DNA from: Krasilnikovia cinnamomea
Lineage (GTDB): Bacteria > Actinomycetota > Actinomycetes > Mycobacteriales > Micromonosporaceae
Assembly: GCF_004217545.1 (NCBI RefSeq)
Contig: NZ_SHKY01000001.1
Coordinates: forward strand, 930,001-994,000
Reading direction: 5' to 3'
Length of the DNA stretch: 64,000 nucleotides
Numbering within the stretch: the stretch's first letter is position 1; the number at the start of each line of letters is the position of its first letter. Below, piece by piece: positions 16,715-24,595 of this stretch. The notes under the pieces were generated by a model, which had not been told where the DNA came from, did not search any database, and was given only the letters and a program-made list of their open reading frames with translations. The position numbers and the translations under genes were made by a program.

Positions 16715-17155
16715 GGCACCTGCCTCTCGTGCGGCAACGATCATCGCTCACGGTGACCGTCGTGCACCACGCCCCCGAGCCGGGCCGTCTCGCCGGCCGC
16801 CGCGGGTGTCCGTCGGCCACCGCATACGGAGACCGCCCGCCACACATCGGATAACGGATTTCCGCCGGGCACGGCCGGGCGGCACCCCCGCGAGCCGCGC
16901 CACACTCACGCCCGTCCGGCGCGGCCGGCCGGGTCGCGTGACGGTTGGTTCTCCGGAAGTCACACCGAGTTGCCGAACTCTTCCATTCTCCGGGCGGAAG
17001 GGGGGCCATTTGAGCGGCGTGCGGGCGCCGTACGAACTCGTCTTTCGGGGATGTCCCGGCCGCTCGCCGGCCGGTCGCGCGGGTCCGTGCGCGCCACGGC
17101 GCCGTGATCGCGGAATGCACCAACGGTTTCGTACGTGTTTCGTTGTCCTTTCCGG
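16715..17155. other. Intergenic region between lsr2 and the sigma-glucanase gene
   Basis: About 440 bases with no supportable gene; both flanking genes are on the minus strand. A 7-bp hairpin, CCGGCCG (17056-17062) with CGGCCGG (17068-17074), could end the lsr2 transcript. The rest should hold the promoter of the sigma-glucanase gene, but I cannot pick out a convincing -35/-10 pair. Direct repeats of ATCCG occur on the minus strand around 16848-16860. Confidence 0.4.
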
Positions 17156-17515
17156 TCAGCCCGCGTTGGCCTGCCGGTACGCCGCGGTGACGCCCGATGG
17201 AATACGGCCGCGTTCGGAGATCTGGTGTCCGTGGCGCAAAGCCCACTCACGAATCAATCGGTTCTCGTCGCGGCTGCTGGCCGTGCGGGCGGCGGGCGCG
17301 CCCCGCGCCGGACGCCCCGAAGCACGGCCGGCGGCGCCCCGGGCGACCCGCGTGCCTGCGGCGATGTACGGATCCAGTGCCTTTCGGAGCTTTCCCGCAT
17401 TGGCCTCGGAAAGGTCGATCGTGTAGTGCGTGCCGTCGAGACTGAACTCGACGGTGCGATCCGCCTTCTTGCCGTCCAGATCGTCGATCAGAGTGGTGAT
17501 TACCCGCCGTGACAT
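17156..17515 (-). CDS. lsr2: Lsr2 family nucleoid-associated protein
   Basis: Lsr2 is the actinobacterial analogue of H-NS. It coats AT-rich DNA, silences acquired genes and shapes the nucleoid. This 119-residue protein has the N-terminal dimerisation domain (VITTLIDDLDGKKADRTVEFSLDG, then YTIDLSEANAGKLRKAL). A basic Gly/Arg/Ala linker (about 55-80) follows, then the C-terminal DNA-binding domain ENRLIREWALRHGHQISERGRIP with the AT-hook-like RGR motif. A GGGAG ribosome site precedes ATG 17515. The upstream 200 bases are markedly AT-richer than the window average, which fits self-binding. Confidence 0.93.
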   Translation of the reverse strand: MSRRVITTLIDDLDGKKADRTVEFSLDGTHYTIDLSEANAGKLRKALDPYIAAGTRVARGAAGRASGRPARGAPAARTASSRDENRLIREWALRHGHQISERGRIPSGVTAAYRQANAG

Positions 17516-17746
17516 GACGACTCCCGTTGTTCTCCGTAAGAACCGGGATCAGTGTCACCCGGGTCCGCGTTCCGGCGCAACGGTTCCGTGAAAATTCGAC
17601 ACATAACGATTCCCCGAGCCCATTTTTCGGACCGGGTTTTGTGAAATGGCGCACCGCTATTCACGCGATTCGCCGATCCCGGCCGATCGACCGACTTCGC
17701 AAACCCGGGTGGCTGAGGGCACCGGACTGACGTTAGGGTCGTCGCC

Positions 17747-18178
17747 ATGAACGACGAGCGGGCCGCCTGGCGGGAACAGCGCGGACGGGCCGTCGCAGGG
17801 CGCGCCGCCGCGCTGGAGGCGGACCGCGCCGCCGAGGCCACCCAGGCGACGGCTCTGCTGACCGACTTCGTTCAACGCGCCACCGAGCGCGGTCTGACCC
17901 CGTCCCCGTTGACGGCGCGGTCGTTCGATGGCCGCACCACGTACCGGACCCGGCTGCGCGGCTGGTATCTCAAGGCGAACCGGTCGGTCGCGGTCGGTGA
18001 GGACGGCCGGTACTACGTACTCAGCGTGCCCGCGTCGCTGGGCGCCCGGTTCCACGGCGCCGAGGTCGCGCCGAGCCTGCCCCGGCTGGTGGTCGGCGCG
18101 GGCGGCGGCGACGGCGAGACGATGCCGCTGGCGCAACTGCTGACCCGCCGCCTCGACGCGGGGGTCACATGGCCGTGA
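17747..18178 (+). CDS. Conserved hypothetical protein (143 aa)
   Basis: I cannot assign a function. The first 45 residues are charged and alanine-rich, likely a helix (EQRGRAVAGRAAALEADRAAE). A compact C-terminal part follows with TYRTRLRGWYLKANRSVAVGEDGRYYVLSVP and PRLVVGAGGGDGETMPLAQLL, looking like a small beta-rich domain. There is no signal peptide or metal motif. A TAGGGT box lies seven bases before the ATG, so the transcript is probably leaderless. The last ten bases overlap the start of the D,D-carboxypeptidase gene, so the two genes look co-expressed and this protein may relate to the same envelope process (context only). Confidence 0.7.
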   Translation: MNDERAAWREQRGRAVAGRAAALEADRAAEATQATALLTDFVQRATERGLTPSPLTARSFDGRTTYRTRLRGWYLKANRSVAVGEDGRYYVLSVPASLGARFHGAEVAPSLPRLVVGAGGGDGETMPLAQLLTRRLDAGVTWP

Positions 18179-19554
18179 CGCGCGACGCCCGGACGCCCTG
18201 GCGCGGCGTGGTGGCGGTCGTGGCAGCAGCCGTCGCGACGCCACTGGCCGCCGCCGCTCCCGCCACAGCCGCTCCGCCCCGCCAGGCACAGGCCGCCACC
18301 GCTCAAGCCCGCCAGGCACAGGCCGCCACCATGGAAGCCCGCCAGACAGAGGCCGCCATGGCGAATCCGGTCCGGGCCGCCGAGCGGGCGGCGCCGGTGC
18401 CGTGTCCCAGGCCCGCCGTCAAGCCGCCGCCCGGGCGTCCCCCGCGCCCCGTGCCACCCAAGGACGATCCGGACCAGCGCGCGGTGGGCGGGCCGGCGCT
18501 GGCCACCGACGGGCTGGTCGTGCCGCCGGGCGCGCCCCGGCCGCCCGCGCTGACCGCCACGAGCTGGCTGGTCGCCGATCTCGACACGGGTGAGGTGCTG
18601 GGCGGCTGCGGCCCCCACGTGTACGGCACCCCCGCCAGCGTGCAGAAGTTGCTGCTGGCCGCGACCGTGCTGCCCAAGCTGGACCCGAAGCGGACCGTGA
18701 CGGTCACCGACGAGGACCTGGCGATCGAGCCGGGCAGTTCCGCGGTGGGTCTCGTGCGGGGCGGCCGGTACCCGGTCTCCACGCTGTGGCTGGGCCTGCT
18801 GCTGAACTCCGGTAACGACGCGGCGAACACGCTGGCCCGGCTCGGCGGCGGCGACGGCGGGGTCGCCGCGACGGTGGCCGAGATGAACGCGCAGGCCAAG
18901 CGGCTGGGCGCCAACCAGACTCACGCGGTCACCCCGTCCGGCCTCGACGGCCCCGGCCAGTTCACCAGCGCGTACGACCTGGCGCTGATCGCCCGGGTCT
19001 GCTTCGCGCGGCCCGACTTCCGCCGGTACGCGCTCACCCGCAGCGCGCAGATGCCCGCCCAGAAGGCCCTGAAGAAGGGCGGGTTCCAGTTCCAGAACGA
19101 GAACCGGCTGATCTACAACTACCCGGGTGCGCTCGGCGGCAAGACCGGCTTCACCCAGCTCGCCCGGCACAGTTACGTCGGTGCGGCCGAGCGGGGCGGC
19201 CGCCGGCTCGTCGCGACGCTGCTGGGTGCGGAGGCGAGTCCGCTGCGCGGCTGGCAGCAGGGCGCCGCACTGCTCGACTGGGGCTTCAAGGTGCCGCGCG
19301 GGACCTCCGTCGGCCAGCTGGTCGGCCCGCAGGACGACACGGACACCGTCAAGGACGCCCCCGCCCCGCAGGCGCGCTCGCGGCAGCAGGCGACCGTCGC
19401 GCGGGCCGGCATCCCGGGCGGCGTTTCGGTGGGCGCCGCCGCCGCGGTGGCGGTGGTGCTGGCCGCTACCCCGTTGCTGCTCCTGCTCACGCAGCGGCGC
19501 CGCCGCGTGCGCCGCCGCCGGACCCGGCGCAGCCCCGCGTTCCCGCTCCACTGA
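18169..19554 (+). CDS. D-alanyl-D-alanine carboxypeptidase (peptidase S11 family, membrane-anchored)
   Basis: A penicillin-binding protein that removes the terminal D-Ala from peptidoglycan stem peptides. The 461-residue precursor has an N-terminal hydrophobic export signal (about 12-35). A 65-residue Ala/Gln repeat stretch follows (RQAQAATAQARQAQAAT), then a Pro-rich linker. The catalytic domain contains SVQK (Ser157, Lys160), SGN (214-216) and KTG (325-327), in the order and spacing of PBP5-type enzymes. A C-terminal membrane helix (about 418-440) ends in an Arg-rich cytoplasmic tail. It overlaps the preceding gene by ten bases. The repetitive N-terminal stretch is unusual and probably acts as a wall spacer. 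Confidence 0.9.
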   Translation: MAVTRDARTPWRGVVAVVAAAVATPLAAAAPATAAPPRQAQAATAQARQAQAATMEARQTEAAMANPVRAAERAAPVPCPRPAVKPPPGRPPRPVPPKDDPDQRAVGGPALATDGLVVPPGAPRPPALTATSWLVADLDTGEVLGGCGPHVYGTPASVQKLLLAATVLPKLDPKRTVTVTDEDLAIEPGSSAVGLVRGGRYPVSTLWLGLLLNSGNDAANTLARLGGGDGGVAATVAEMNAQAKRLGANQTHAVTPSGLDGPGQFTSAYDLALIARVCFARPDFRRYALTRSAQMPAQKALKKGGFQFQNENRLIYNYPGALGGKTGFTQLARHSYVGAAERGGRRLVATLLGAEASPLRGWQQGAALLDWGFKVPRGTSVGQLVGPQDDTDTVKDAPAPQARSRQQATVARAGIPGGVSVGAAAAVAVVLAATPLLLLLTQRRRRVRRRRTRRSPAFPLH

Positions 19555-19642
19555 CCGGCGGGCGACCCGCGCCACAGCGGTCGGCAACTCTCAACCCGGT
19601 TTCCGCGGCGCCGATTCTCACTGTGGCGCCGCCGAACCCCCA

Positions 19643-19720
19643 CGGCGGCGCCCCCCTCATCCCGTAGCGCTCGACCCCCCGCGGCGGCGCCCCCTCATCC
19701 CGTAGCGCTCGACCCCCCGC
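19643..19720. repeat. Two-copy tandem repeat of about 39 bases
   Basis: The segment CGGCGGCG-C(5-6)-TCATCCCGTAGCGCTCGA followed by CCCCCCGC occurs twice in a row, at 19643-19682 and 19682-19720. The copies differ only by one C in a C-run. This is a local duplication downstream of the carboxypeptidase gene. Confidence 0.75.
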
Positions 19721-19722
19721 CC

Positions 19723-19742
19723 CCCGGCCCTTACCGGCCGGG
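19723..19742 (+). terminator. Hairpin terminator
   Basis: CCCGGCC (19723-19729) pairs with GGCCGGG (19736-19742) around a CTTACC loop. It is the likely end of the carboxypeptidase transcript. Confidence 0.5.
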
Positions 19743-19949
19743 ACCCTCGTGCTCTCTGACCGCCCCGCTTCAACCGGGGCCTACGGCGCGCGCCCTATTC
19801 CCGCGACCTCGCAGAGTCACCAAGATCCGGTCGGATACAACCCTGCGGCAACTCTGCGCAACCGGAAGCCGTACCCCAGGTCACAGACAGTTTCCCTGTC
19901 AGCCGGCACGCCCACCGCCCGGGCCGCCGACCAGAACCGGGGGAAACGT

Positions 19950-20861
19950 ATGACCAGCACCGATACGACTGCTGCCGACTCCGACGCCGACATCACCGTG
20001 GCGACGGTCCTGTCCGCCCGCGAGCAGGAGGAACTGGTCCGCCAGCACATGCCGCTCGTCGGCCACCTGGTCCGGGACATGCTCAGCCGGATCCCGAACC
20101 ACGTGCACCGCGACGACCTCACGAGCGCCGGCCTGCACGCGCTGGTGAAGGCCACCCGCAGCTGGGACCCGGACCGCGGCATCCCCTTCCACCGCTTCGC
20201 GACCACGCGCATCCGCGGCGCGATCCTCGACGAGCTGCGCTCGCTCGACTGGGCCACCCGCTCCGTACGGACCAAGGCGCGCGCGACGGACACCACCCGG
20301 CAGCGCCTGACCACCGCGCTGGGCCGCACGCCCACCAACGAGGAGCTGGCGCAGGCGCTCGGCACCACCACGGGTGAGCTGCACCAGACCGACTCGGACG
20401 TGCAGCGCGCGACCGTGCTGTCGCTGCAGAACTTCACCAGCTCCAGCGCGGACGACCTGGTCACCGAGCCCGCGCCGGGCCCCGAGGACATGCTGTTGCG
20501 CCGGGAGCAGATCGGCTACCTGCACCACGCGATCGCCTCGCTGCCCGACCGGCTGCAGACCGTGATCACGGAGTACTTCCTGAACGAGCGGCCGATGGCT
20601 GACATCGCCGCCGATCTGGGCGTCACCGAGAGCCGGATCAGCCAGCTGCGGGCGGAGGCGCTGTCGCTGCTCAAGGACGGCCTCAACACGCACCTCGACC
20701 CGCACCTGGCGCCCGTGCCGGAGAACCCGGCCAGCATCACGGCCCGGCGGCGCGCCGGCTACTACGCGGCGATCGCGGGCAACACGACCATGCACAGCCG
20801 GCTGGCGATGACCAACGCCAACGGCCACACCATCTACGGCGTGGGCGCCCCGGCCGCCTGA
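19950..20861 (+). CDS. FliA/WhiG-family RNA polymerase sigma factor
   Basis: A 303-residue sigma-70 group 3 factor. Region 2 reads HMPLVGHLVRDMLSRIP, DDLTSAGLHALVKATRSWDPDRGIPFHRFATTRIRGAILDELR. Region 3 reads DWATRSVRTKARATDTTRQRLTTALGRTPTNEELA. Region 4 reads LPDRLQTVITEYFLNERPMADIAADLGVTESRISQLRAEAL. This is the FliA/WhiG pattern. In Actinoplanes, FliA-family factors are known to act in sporangium and zoospore development. ATG 19950 has GGGGGA upstream. A 45-residue C-terminal extension beyond region 4 (ARRRAGYYAAIA...HSRLA) is shared with the second factor at 23492-24340. It ends at a 17-bp hairpin. Confidence 0.9.
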   Translation: MTSTDTTAADSDADITVATVLSAREQEELVRQHMPLVGHLVRDMLSRIPNHVHRDDLTSAGLHALVKATRSWDPDRGIPFHRFATTRIRGAILDELRSLDWATRSVRTKARATDTTRQRLTTALGRTPTNEELAQALGTTTGELHQTDSDVQRATVLSLQNFTSSSADDLVTEPAPGPEDMLLRREQIGYLHHAIASLPDRLQTVITEYFLNERPMADIAADLGVTESRISQLRAEALSLLKDGLNTHLDPHLAPVPENPASITARRRAGYYAAIAGNTTMHSRLAMTNANGHTIYGVGAPAA

Positions 20862-20882
20862 GCCGGGACACCACCAGCAGTT

Positions 20883-20919
20883 GACGATGGGGTCGGCGCG
20901 CGGCGCCGACCCCATCGTC
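20883..20919. terminator. Perfect 17-bp bidirectional hairpin
   Basis: GACGATGGGGTCGGCGC (20883-20899) pairs without mismatch with its complement at 20903-20919 around a GCG loop. It lies exactly between the convergent sigma-factor and HelD-family genes. Confidence 0.8.
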
Positions 20920-20920
20920 G

Positions 20921-23239
20921 TCAGGGTTCCAGTGACGCCAGCACCTTCGGCAGATCCCGGGTGTGCAGCACCGCGAGGCGGCGGGTCGCGCGGGTGACCG
21001 CCACGTACAGGTCGCTGAGGCCGCGCGGGGACTCCGCCACGATGTCGTCCGGCTCCACCACGAGGACACTGTCGAATTCCAGGCCCTTCGCCTCCCGTAC
21101 GGTCATCAGCACGATGTGGTTGCGCAGGTCAGGCTGCTCCCCCACCGCGGCCTCGGGCACGGCCGCGAGCAGCGCGGGGCCCAGCTCGGCCTCCAGCGCG
21201 GCGGGCACCAGGACACCGAGCCGGCCCTCGCCGGCCTCGGCCGCCTCCCGGCGCACCGCGGCGACGAGCTCGCCGGCCAGCGGGCCCGACACCCGCGACG
21301 CCCACGGCACGACCCCGGCCTCGCGCACCGAGCGCGGCGGCTGCAACGACGGATCGATCGCGGACAGTACGTCGGCGGCCACGGCCATCACCTCGGCCGG
21401 GGTCCGGTAGTTGACCGTCAGCTCGGTGAGCCGCCAGCGCTGCGCCACGTACGGTTCGAAGACCTGATCCCACGTCGTCGTACCGGCGAGGTCGCCGGTC
21501 TGCGCGACGTCGCCCACCACGGTCATCGAACGGCTGGGGCAGCGGCGCATGAGCAGCCGCCACGCCATCGGCGACAGCTCCTGGGCCTCGTCGACGATCA
21601 CATGCCCGAACATCCACGTACGGTCGGTGGCCGCCCGTTCCGCCGCGGTGCGGGTGTCCACCTCGGCGTAGCGGTCCGCGAAGGCGCTCGCGTCGACCAC
21701 GTCGACCGCGTGCAGGATCTCGCCCTCCCCCTCGTCCTCGAAGTCCAGCGAGCGCGAGCCCTCGACGATCTCCAGCACGCCCTCGGCGTACTCGATCGCC
21801 TCGCGGCGCTCGCGGGCCGCGGCCCGGACCTTCGCGCTGTCGTCCTCGCCGAGCAGCTCGGCCAGCTCGTCGAGCAGCGGTACGTCGGCCGGGGTCCAGT
21901 CGGCGCCGCGCTCGCGGCACAACAGCGCCCGCTCCTCGCCGGTCAGCCGGGGCGCCGCGCTGGCCAGCCGGTCCGCCGAGCCGAGTAGATCGCCCAGCAC
22001 CCGTTGCGGGGTCAGCACGGGCCAGAACTCGGCCAGTGCTGCCTGCAGCTCCGGGTCCTCGCGCAGTTCCCGGCGGGTCTCGGCGAGATCGGCCTCCTCG
22101 AGCAGGTTCTCCCCGCCCAGCGGGTCCGCGCCGATGCGCTCGGCGACCTGCAACGACAGTGCGTGGATCACCTCGGTCACGAAGACCGCCCGGGCCAGGT
22201 TGTGCGGGCGTTCCGACGCGCGGGCGACGGCCCGGGCGTCCTCACACACCGACCGTTCGATCCGCAGGGGGAAGCCCTCGTGGTCGACCTCGACGTAGTC
22301 GTGCGGCACGGTCTGGCGGTCCGCCACGGCCGCGGCCAGCACGTCGAGCATCCCGAGCTGGCCCTTGAGCGCCGCGGCCGCCGGATCCTCGACGGCACGC
22401 GCCCGCACCCCCGGATACATGTCCCCCAGCGTGGCCAGCAGCACCCCGGTCTCCGCCAGCGACGGCAGCACCTGGGAGATGTAGCGCAGGAACGTCGCGT
22501 TGGGCCCGAGGATCAGCACGGCCGACCGGGTCAGCTGCGCCCGGTACGTGTAGAGCAGGTACGCGGCGCGGTGCAGCGCGACCGCGGTCTTGCCCGTACC
22601 CGGGCCGCCCTGCACCACCAGCACACCCGGCAGCGGGGAGCGGATCACCTCGTCCTGCTCGGCCTGGATCGTCTCGACGATGTCGCGCATGCGGCCGGTC
22701 CGGTTCGCGGTGAGCGCGGACAGCAGCGCCGCCTCCCCGGTCACGTCCTCGCGGCCCCCGACCCCGCCCAGCGCCGGATCCAGCACCTCGTCGTCGATCC
22801 CGACCAGGTCCCGCCCCCGGGTACGCAGGTGGCGGCGCCGGGTCACCCCGTCCGGCGACACCGCGGTGGCGAGGTAGAAGGGGCGGGCGGCGGGTGCCCG
22901 CCAGTCCACGAGCAGCGGGTCCCGTTCCCGATCTTCGTCGAACAGCCCGATCCGGCCGATGTAGCGGGGATTGTCGGCGGTGAAGTCGAGGCGACCGAAG
23001 CAGAGTCCGTTCTCCACCGAATTCATCTGCGCGAGTTGTTCGGTGTAATGAATGCGGGTGGCGTCGCGCTGGGAGCGGCCCTGCGGGGTGCCCCCGCTTT
23101 CCAGCAGGATCCCCCGCAACCGGCGATCGGCCTGCTCACGCAGCTGATCCAGGCGGTGGTAGAGCCCATCGAGATACGCCTGTTCCCGCGCGATGTCGTC
23201 GTTCCGCGCACTGTGGAGGCTCTCGGCGGAGCTTGACAA
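20921..23239 (-). CDS. helD: HelD-family RNA polymerase-associated ATPase
   Basis: A 772-residue UvrD/Rep-like superfamily 1 ATPase. HelD proteins enter RNA polymerase channels to free stalled enzyme; relatives in actinobacteria can also displace rifamycins. Visible are the N-terminal coiled coil (AREQAYLDGLYHRLDQLREQADRRL) and the HelD-specific NGLCFGRLDF...RYIGRIGLFD and PLLVDWRAPAARPFYLAT blocks, which resemble the mycobacterial class. Walker A is GGPGTGKTAVALHRAAYLLY. Later motifs are HVIVDEAQELSPMAWRLL and VGDVAQTGD, then ELTVNYRTPAEVM, MTVREAKGLEFDSVLVVEPDD and LYVAVTRATRRL. I choose TTG 23239 (GAGGAG about five bases upstream; protein begins MSSSAESLHSARND). The frame stays open to an ATG at 23263 and beyond. 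A 5' leader with a strong hairpin lies upstream. Confidence 0.88.
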   Translation of the reverse strand: MSSSAESLHSARNDDIAREQAYLDGLYHRLDQLREQADRRLRGILLESGGTPQGRSQRDATRIHYTEQLAQMNSVENGLCFGRLDFTADNPRYIGRIGLFDEDRERDPLLVDWRAPAARPFYLATAVSPDGVTRRRHLRTRGRDLVGIDDEVLDPALGGVGGREDVTGEAALLSALTANRTGRMRDIVETIQAEQDEVIRSPLPGVLVVQGGPGTGKTAVALHRAAYLLYTYRAQLTRSAVLILGPNATFLRYISQVLPSLAETGVLLATLGDMYPGVRARAVEDPAAAALKGQLGMLDVLAAAVADRQTVPHDYVEVDHEGFPLRIERSVCEDARAVARASERPHNLARAVFVTEVIHALSLQVAERIGADPLGGENLLEEADLAETRRELREDPELQAALAEFWPVLTPQRVLGDLLGSADRLASAAPRLTGEERALLCRERGADWTPADVPLLDELAELLGEDDSAKVRAAARERREAIEYAEGVLEIVEGSRSLDFEDEGEGEILHAVDVVDASAFADRYAEVDTRTAAERAATDRTWMFGHVIVDEAQELSPMAWRLLMRRCPSRSMTVVGDVAQTGDLAGTTTWDQVFEPYVAQRWRLTELTVNYRTPAEVMAVAADVLSAIDPSLQPPRSVREAGVVPWASRVSGPLAGELVAAVRREAAEAGEGRLGVLVPAALEAELGPALLAAVPEAAVGEQPDLRNHIVLMTVREAKGLEFDSVLVVEPDDIVAESPRGLSDLYVAVTRATRRLAVLHTRDLPKVLASLEP

Positions 23240-23272
23240 ATCCACTCCTCGTCGTGGTAACATTCCGAAGCC

Positions 23273-23317
23273 AGCGACCATTCTTCCGATCTTTCGGGAG
23301 TTATTGGTCGCTTTTTC
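23273..23317 (+). terminator. Hairpin followed by T-tract in the leader of the HelD-family gene
   Basis: AGCGACCA (23273-23280) pairs with TGGTCGCT (23305-23312), with an inner CCGA/TCGG helix. It is followed on the plus strand by a run of T (23312-23316). This is a classic intrinsic terminator for plus-strand transcripts, yet no plus-strand gene ends here. On the minus strand it is a stem in the 5' region of the HelD-family gene. Confidence 0.55.
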
Positions 23318-23440
23318 TATGGGCATGGAAATGTTCAGACTAGCGGATCCGGCAAGGCCCGGCACCACCCACGGGCGGGTAACGGATATCTCATCCGCGC
23401 ACAGTGATCACATGGGCACCAGCACCACCGGGCGTGCTAT

Positions 23441-23468
23441 CGGGGTGACGCACCGGCGCGTCACCCCG
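23441..23468 (-). terminator. Hairpin after the second FliA-like sigma gene
   Basis: CGGGGTGACG (23441-23450) pairs perfectly with CGTCACCCCG (23459-23468) around an eight-base loop. It lies 24 bases past the sigma gene stop, separating it from the HelD-family gene. Confidence 0.65.
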
Positions 23469-23491
23469 GATCACACCACGCAGAACGCGGA

Positions 23492-24340
23492 TCAGGCCGC
23501 GGTCGACAGTCCGTCCACGCCCGTGACCGCCAGCCGGCTGTGCAGCGTCCCCAGCGTCGCGATCTGGTCGTAGTACGCCGCCCGGCGCCGCGCGACGCAA
23601 CCGTCCTTCTTGGACGCCTGGGCCGCCAGGGCGGGGTCCAGGTGGGTGTTCAGGCCGTCGCGCAGCAGCACCAGCGCCTCCGCCCGCAGCTGTGACACCC
23701 GGGACTCGGTGACGCCCAGCTCCGCGGCGATGTTCGCCATCGGGCGCTCGTCGAAGAAGTACCCGTTGATGACGGCGCGCAGCCGGTCCGGCAGGGCGTC
23801 GATCGCGTGCTTCAGGTAGCCCAGGCGCTCACGGCGCAGCAGCATCTCCTCCGGCCCGGCGCTCGGCTCGGTGACCATGTCCTCGGCGCCCGCCGTGGCA
23901 AAACCCTGCAGGCTGAACACGACCGCGCGCTGAACGTCGTCGTCCGCGGCCTCGATGTCCTCCACCGAGCAACCCAGCCGTTCGGCGACCTCGGACGAGG
24001 TCGGGGTACGGCCCAGCTCGGCGGTCAGCTCCTGACGCGCGGCGTCGGTCCGGCGGGCCCGCTGCCGCACCGAGCGGCTGGCCCAGTCCAGGCCACGCAG
24101 CTCGTCCAGCAGGGCGCCCCGGACGCGGGCGGCGGCGAACCGGGCGAACGGCACGCCGCGCTCCTCGTCGAAACCACGGGCCGCCGCGACGAGCGCCGCG
24201 TACCCGGCGGAGAGCAGGTCGTCGCGATTGACGTGCGCCGGCACCCGGGCGAGCATCTCGCGGACCAGGTGGCCGACGAGCGGCATGTGCGCGCGGACGA
24301 CGTCCTCGCGGCGGCGGTCGACGACAGGTGCACCGCTCAT
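23492..24340 (-). CDS. Second FliA/WhiG-family RNA polymerase sigma factor
   Basis: A 282-residue paralogue of the factor at 19950. Region 2 reads HMPLVGHLVREMLARVP, DDLLSAGYAALVAAARGFDEERGVPFARFAAARVRGALLDELRGLDWASRSVR. Region 3 follows (ELTAELGRTPTSSEVAERLG). Region 4 reads LPDRLRAVINGYFFDERPMANIAAELGVTESRVSQLRAEALVLLRDGL. Like its paralogue it extends past region 4 with ARRRAAYYDQIA...LHSRLAVT. ATG 24340 is chosen over ATG 24355 because AGGAG lies about seven bases upstream. No anti-sigma gene is adjacent. The two factors flank the HelD-family gene and probably arose by duplication. Confidence 0.9.
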   Translation of the reverse strand: MSGAPVVDRRREDVVRAHMPLVGHLVREMLARVPAHVNRDDLLSAGYAALVAAARGFDEERGVPFARFAAARVRGALLDELRGLDWASRSVRQRARRTDAARQELTAELGRTPTSSEVAERLGCSVEDIEAADDDVQRAVVFSLQGFATAGAEDMVTEPSAGPEEMLLRRERLGYLKHAIDALPDRLRAVINGYFFDERPMANIAAELGVTESRVSQLRAEALVLLRDGLNTHLDPALAAQASKKDGCVARRRAAYYDQIATLGTLHSRLAVTGVDGLSTAA

Positions 24341-24595
24341 GGGGGATCTCCTCATGTAACGGCCGGGTGCGGGGGAATGGCCCGGCATCGAGGAGAACGT
24401 TGCTGGTCAGCGGGTGCAGGACGGTTCACCGGCGGGTGCGGCGAGGTTGCAGCGGCGGAGATCCGCCGGCCGCGTCAGGGATGCCATCGGCAGGCACCGC
24501 CGGATGCGAGGAGCTTTACGCAAACTTGATGATCTGTTGATGTGCTCGGCGGCGCGGCGCCGGCCACGCACACCTGACATGGGTGCGCCGGGGCG

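Larger units (their letters stand above)
19555..19949. other. Intergenic region with a duplicated segment and hairpin
   Basis: About 395 bases before the FliA-like sigma gene. It holds a near-exact tandem duplication (19643-19720), a hairpin of CCCGGCC/GGCCGGG (19723-19742) that probably ends the carboxypeptidase transcript, and a second hairpin GCCCCG/CGGGGC (19762-19780). The last 130 bases should hold the sigma gene promoter, but none is clear to me. Confidence 0.5.

Noticed and set aside
23341..23365. Possible rifamycin-associated element before the HelD-family gene
   Set aside because: A GGGCCTTGCC segment is present on the minus strand, but I see no full dyad and cannot compare it with the published consensus.
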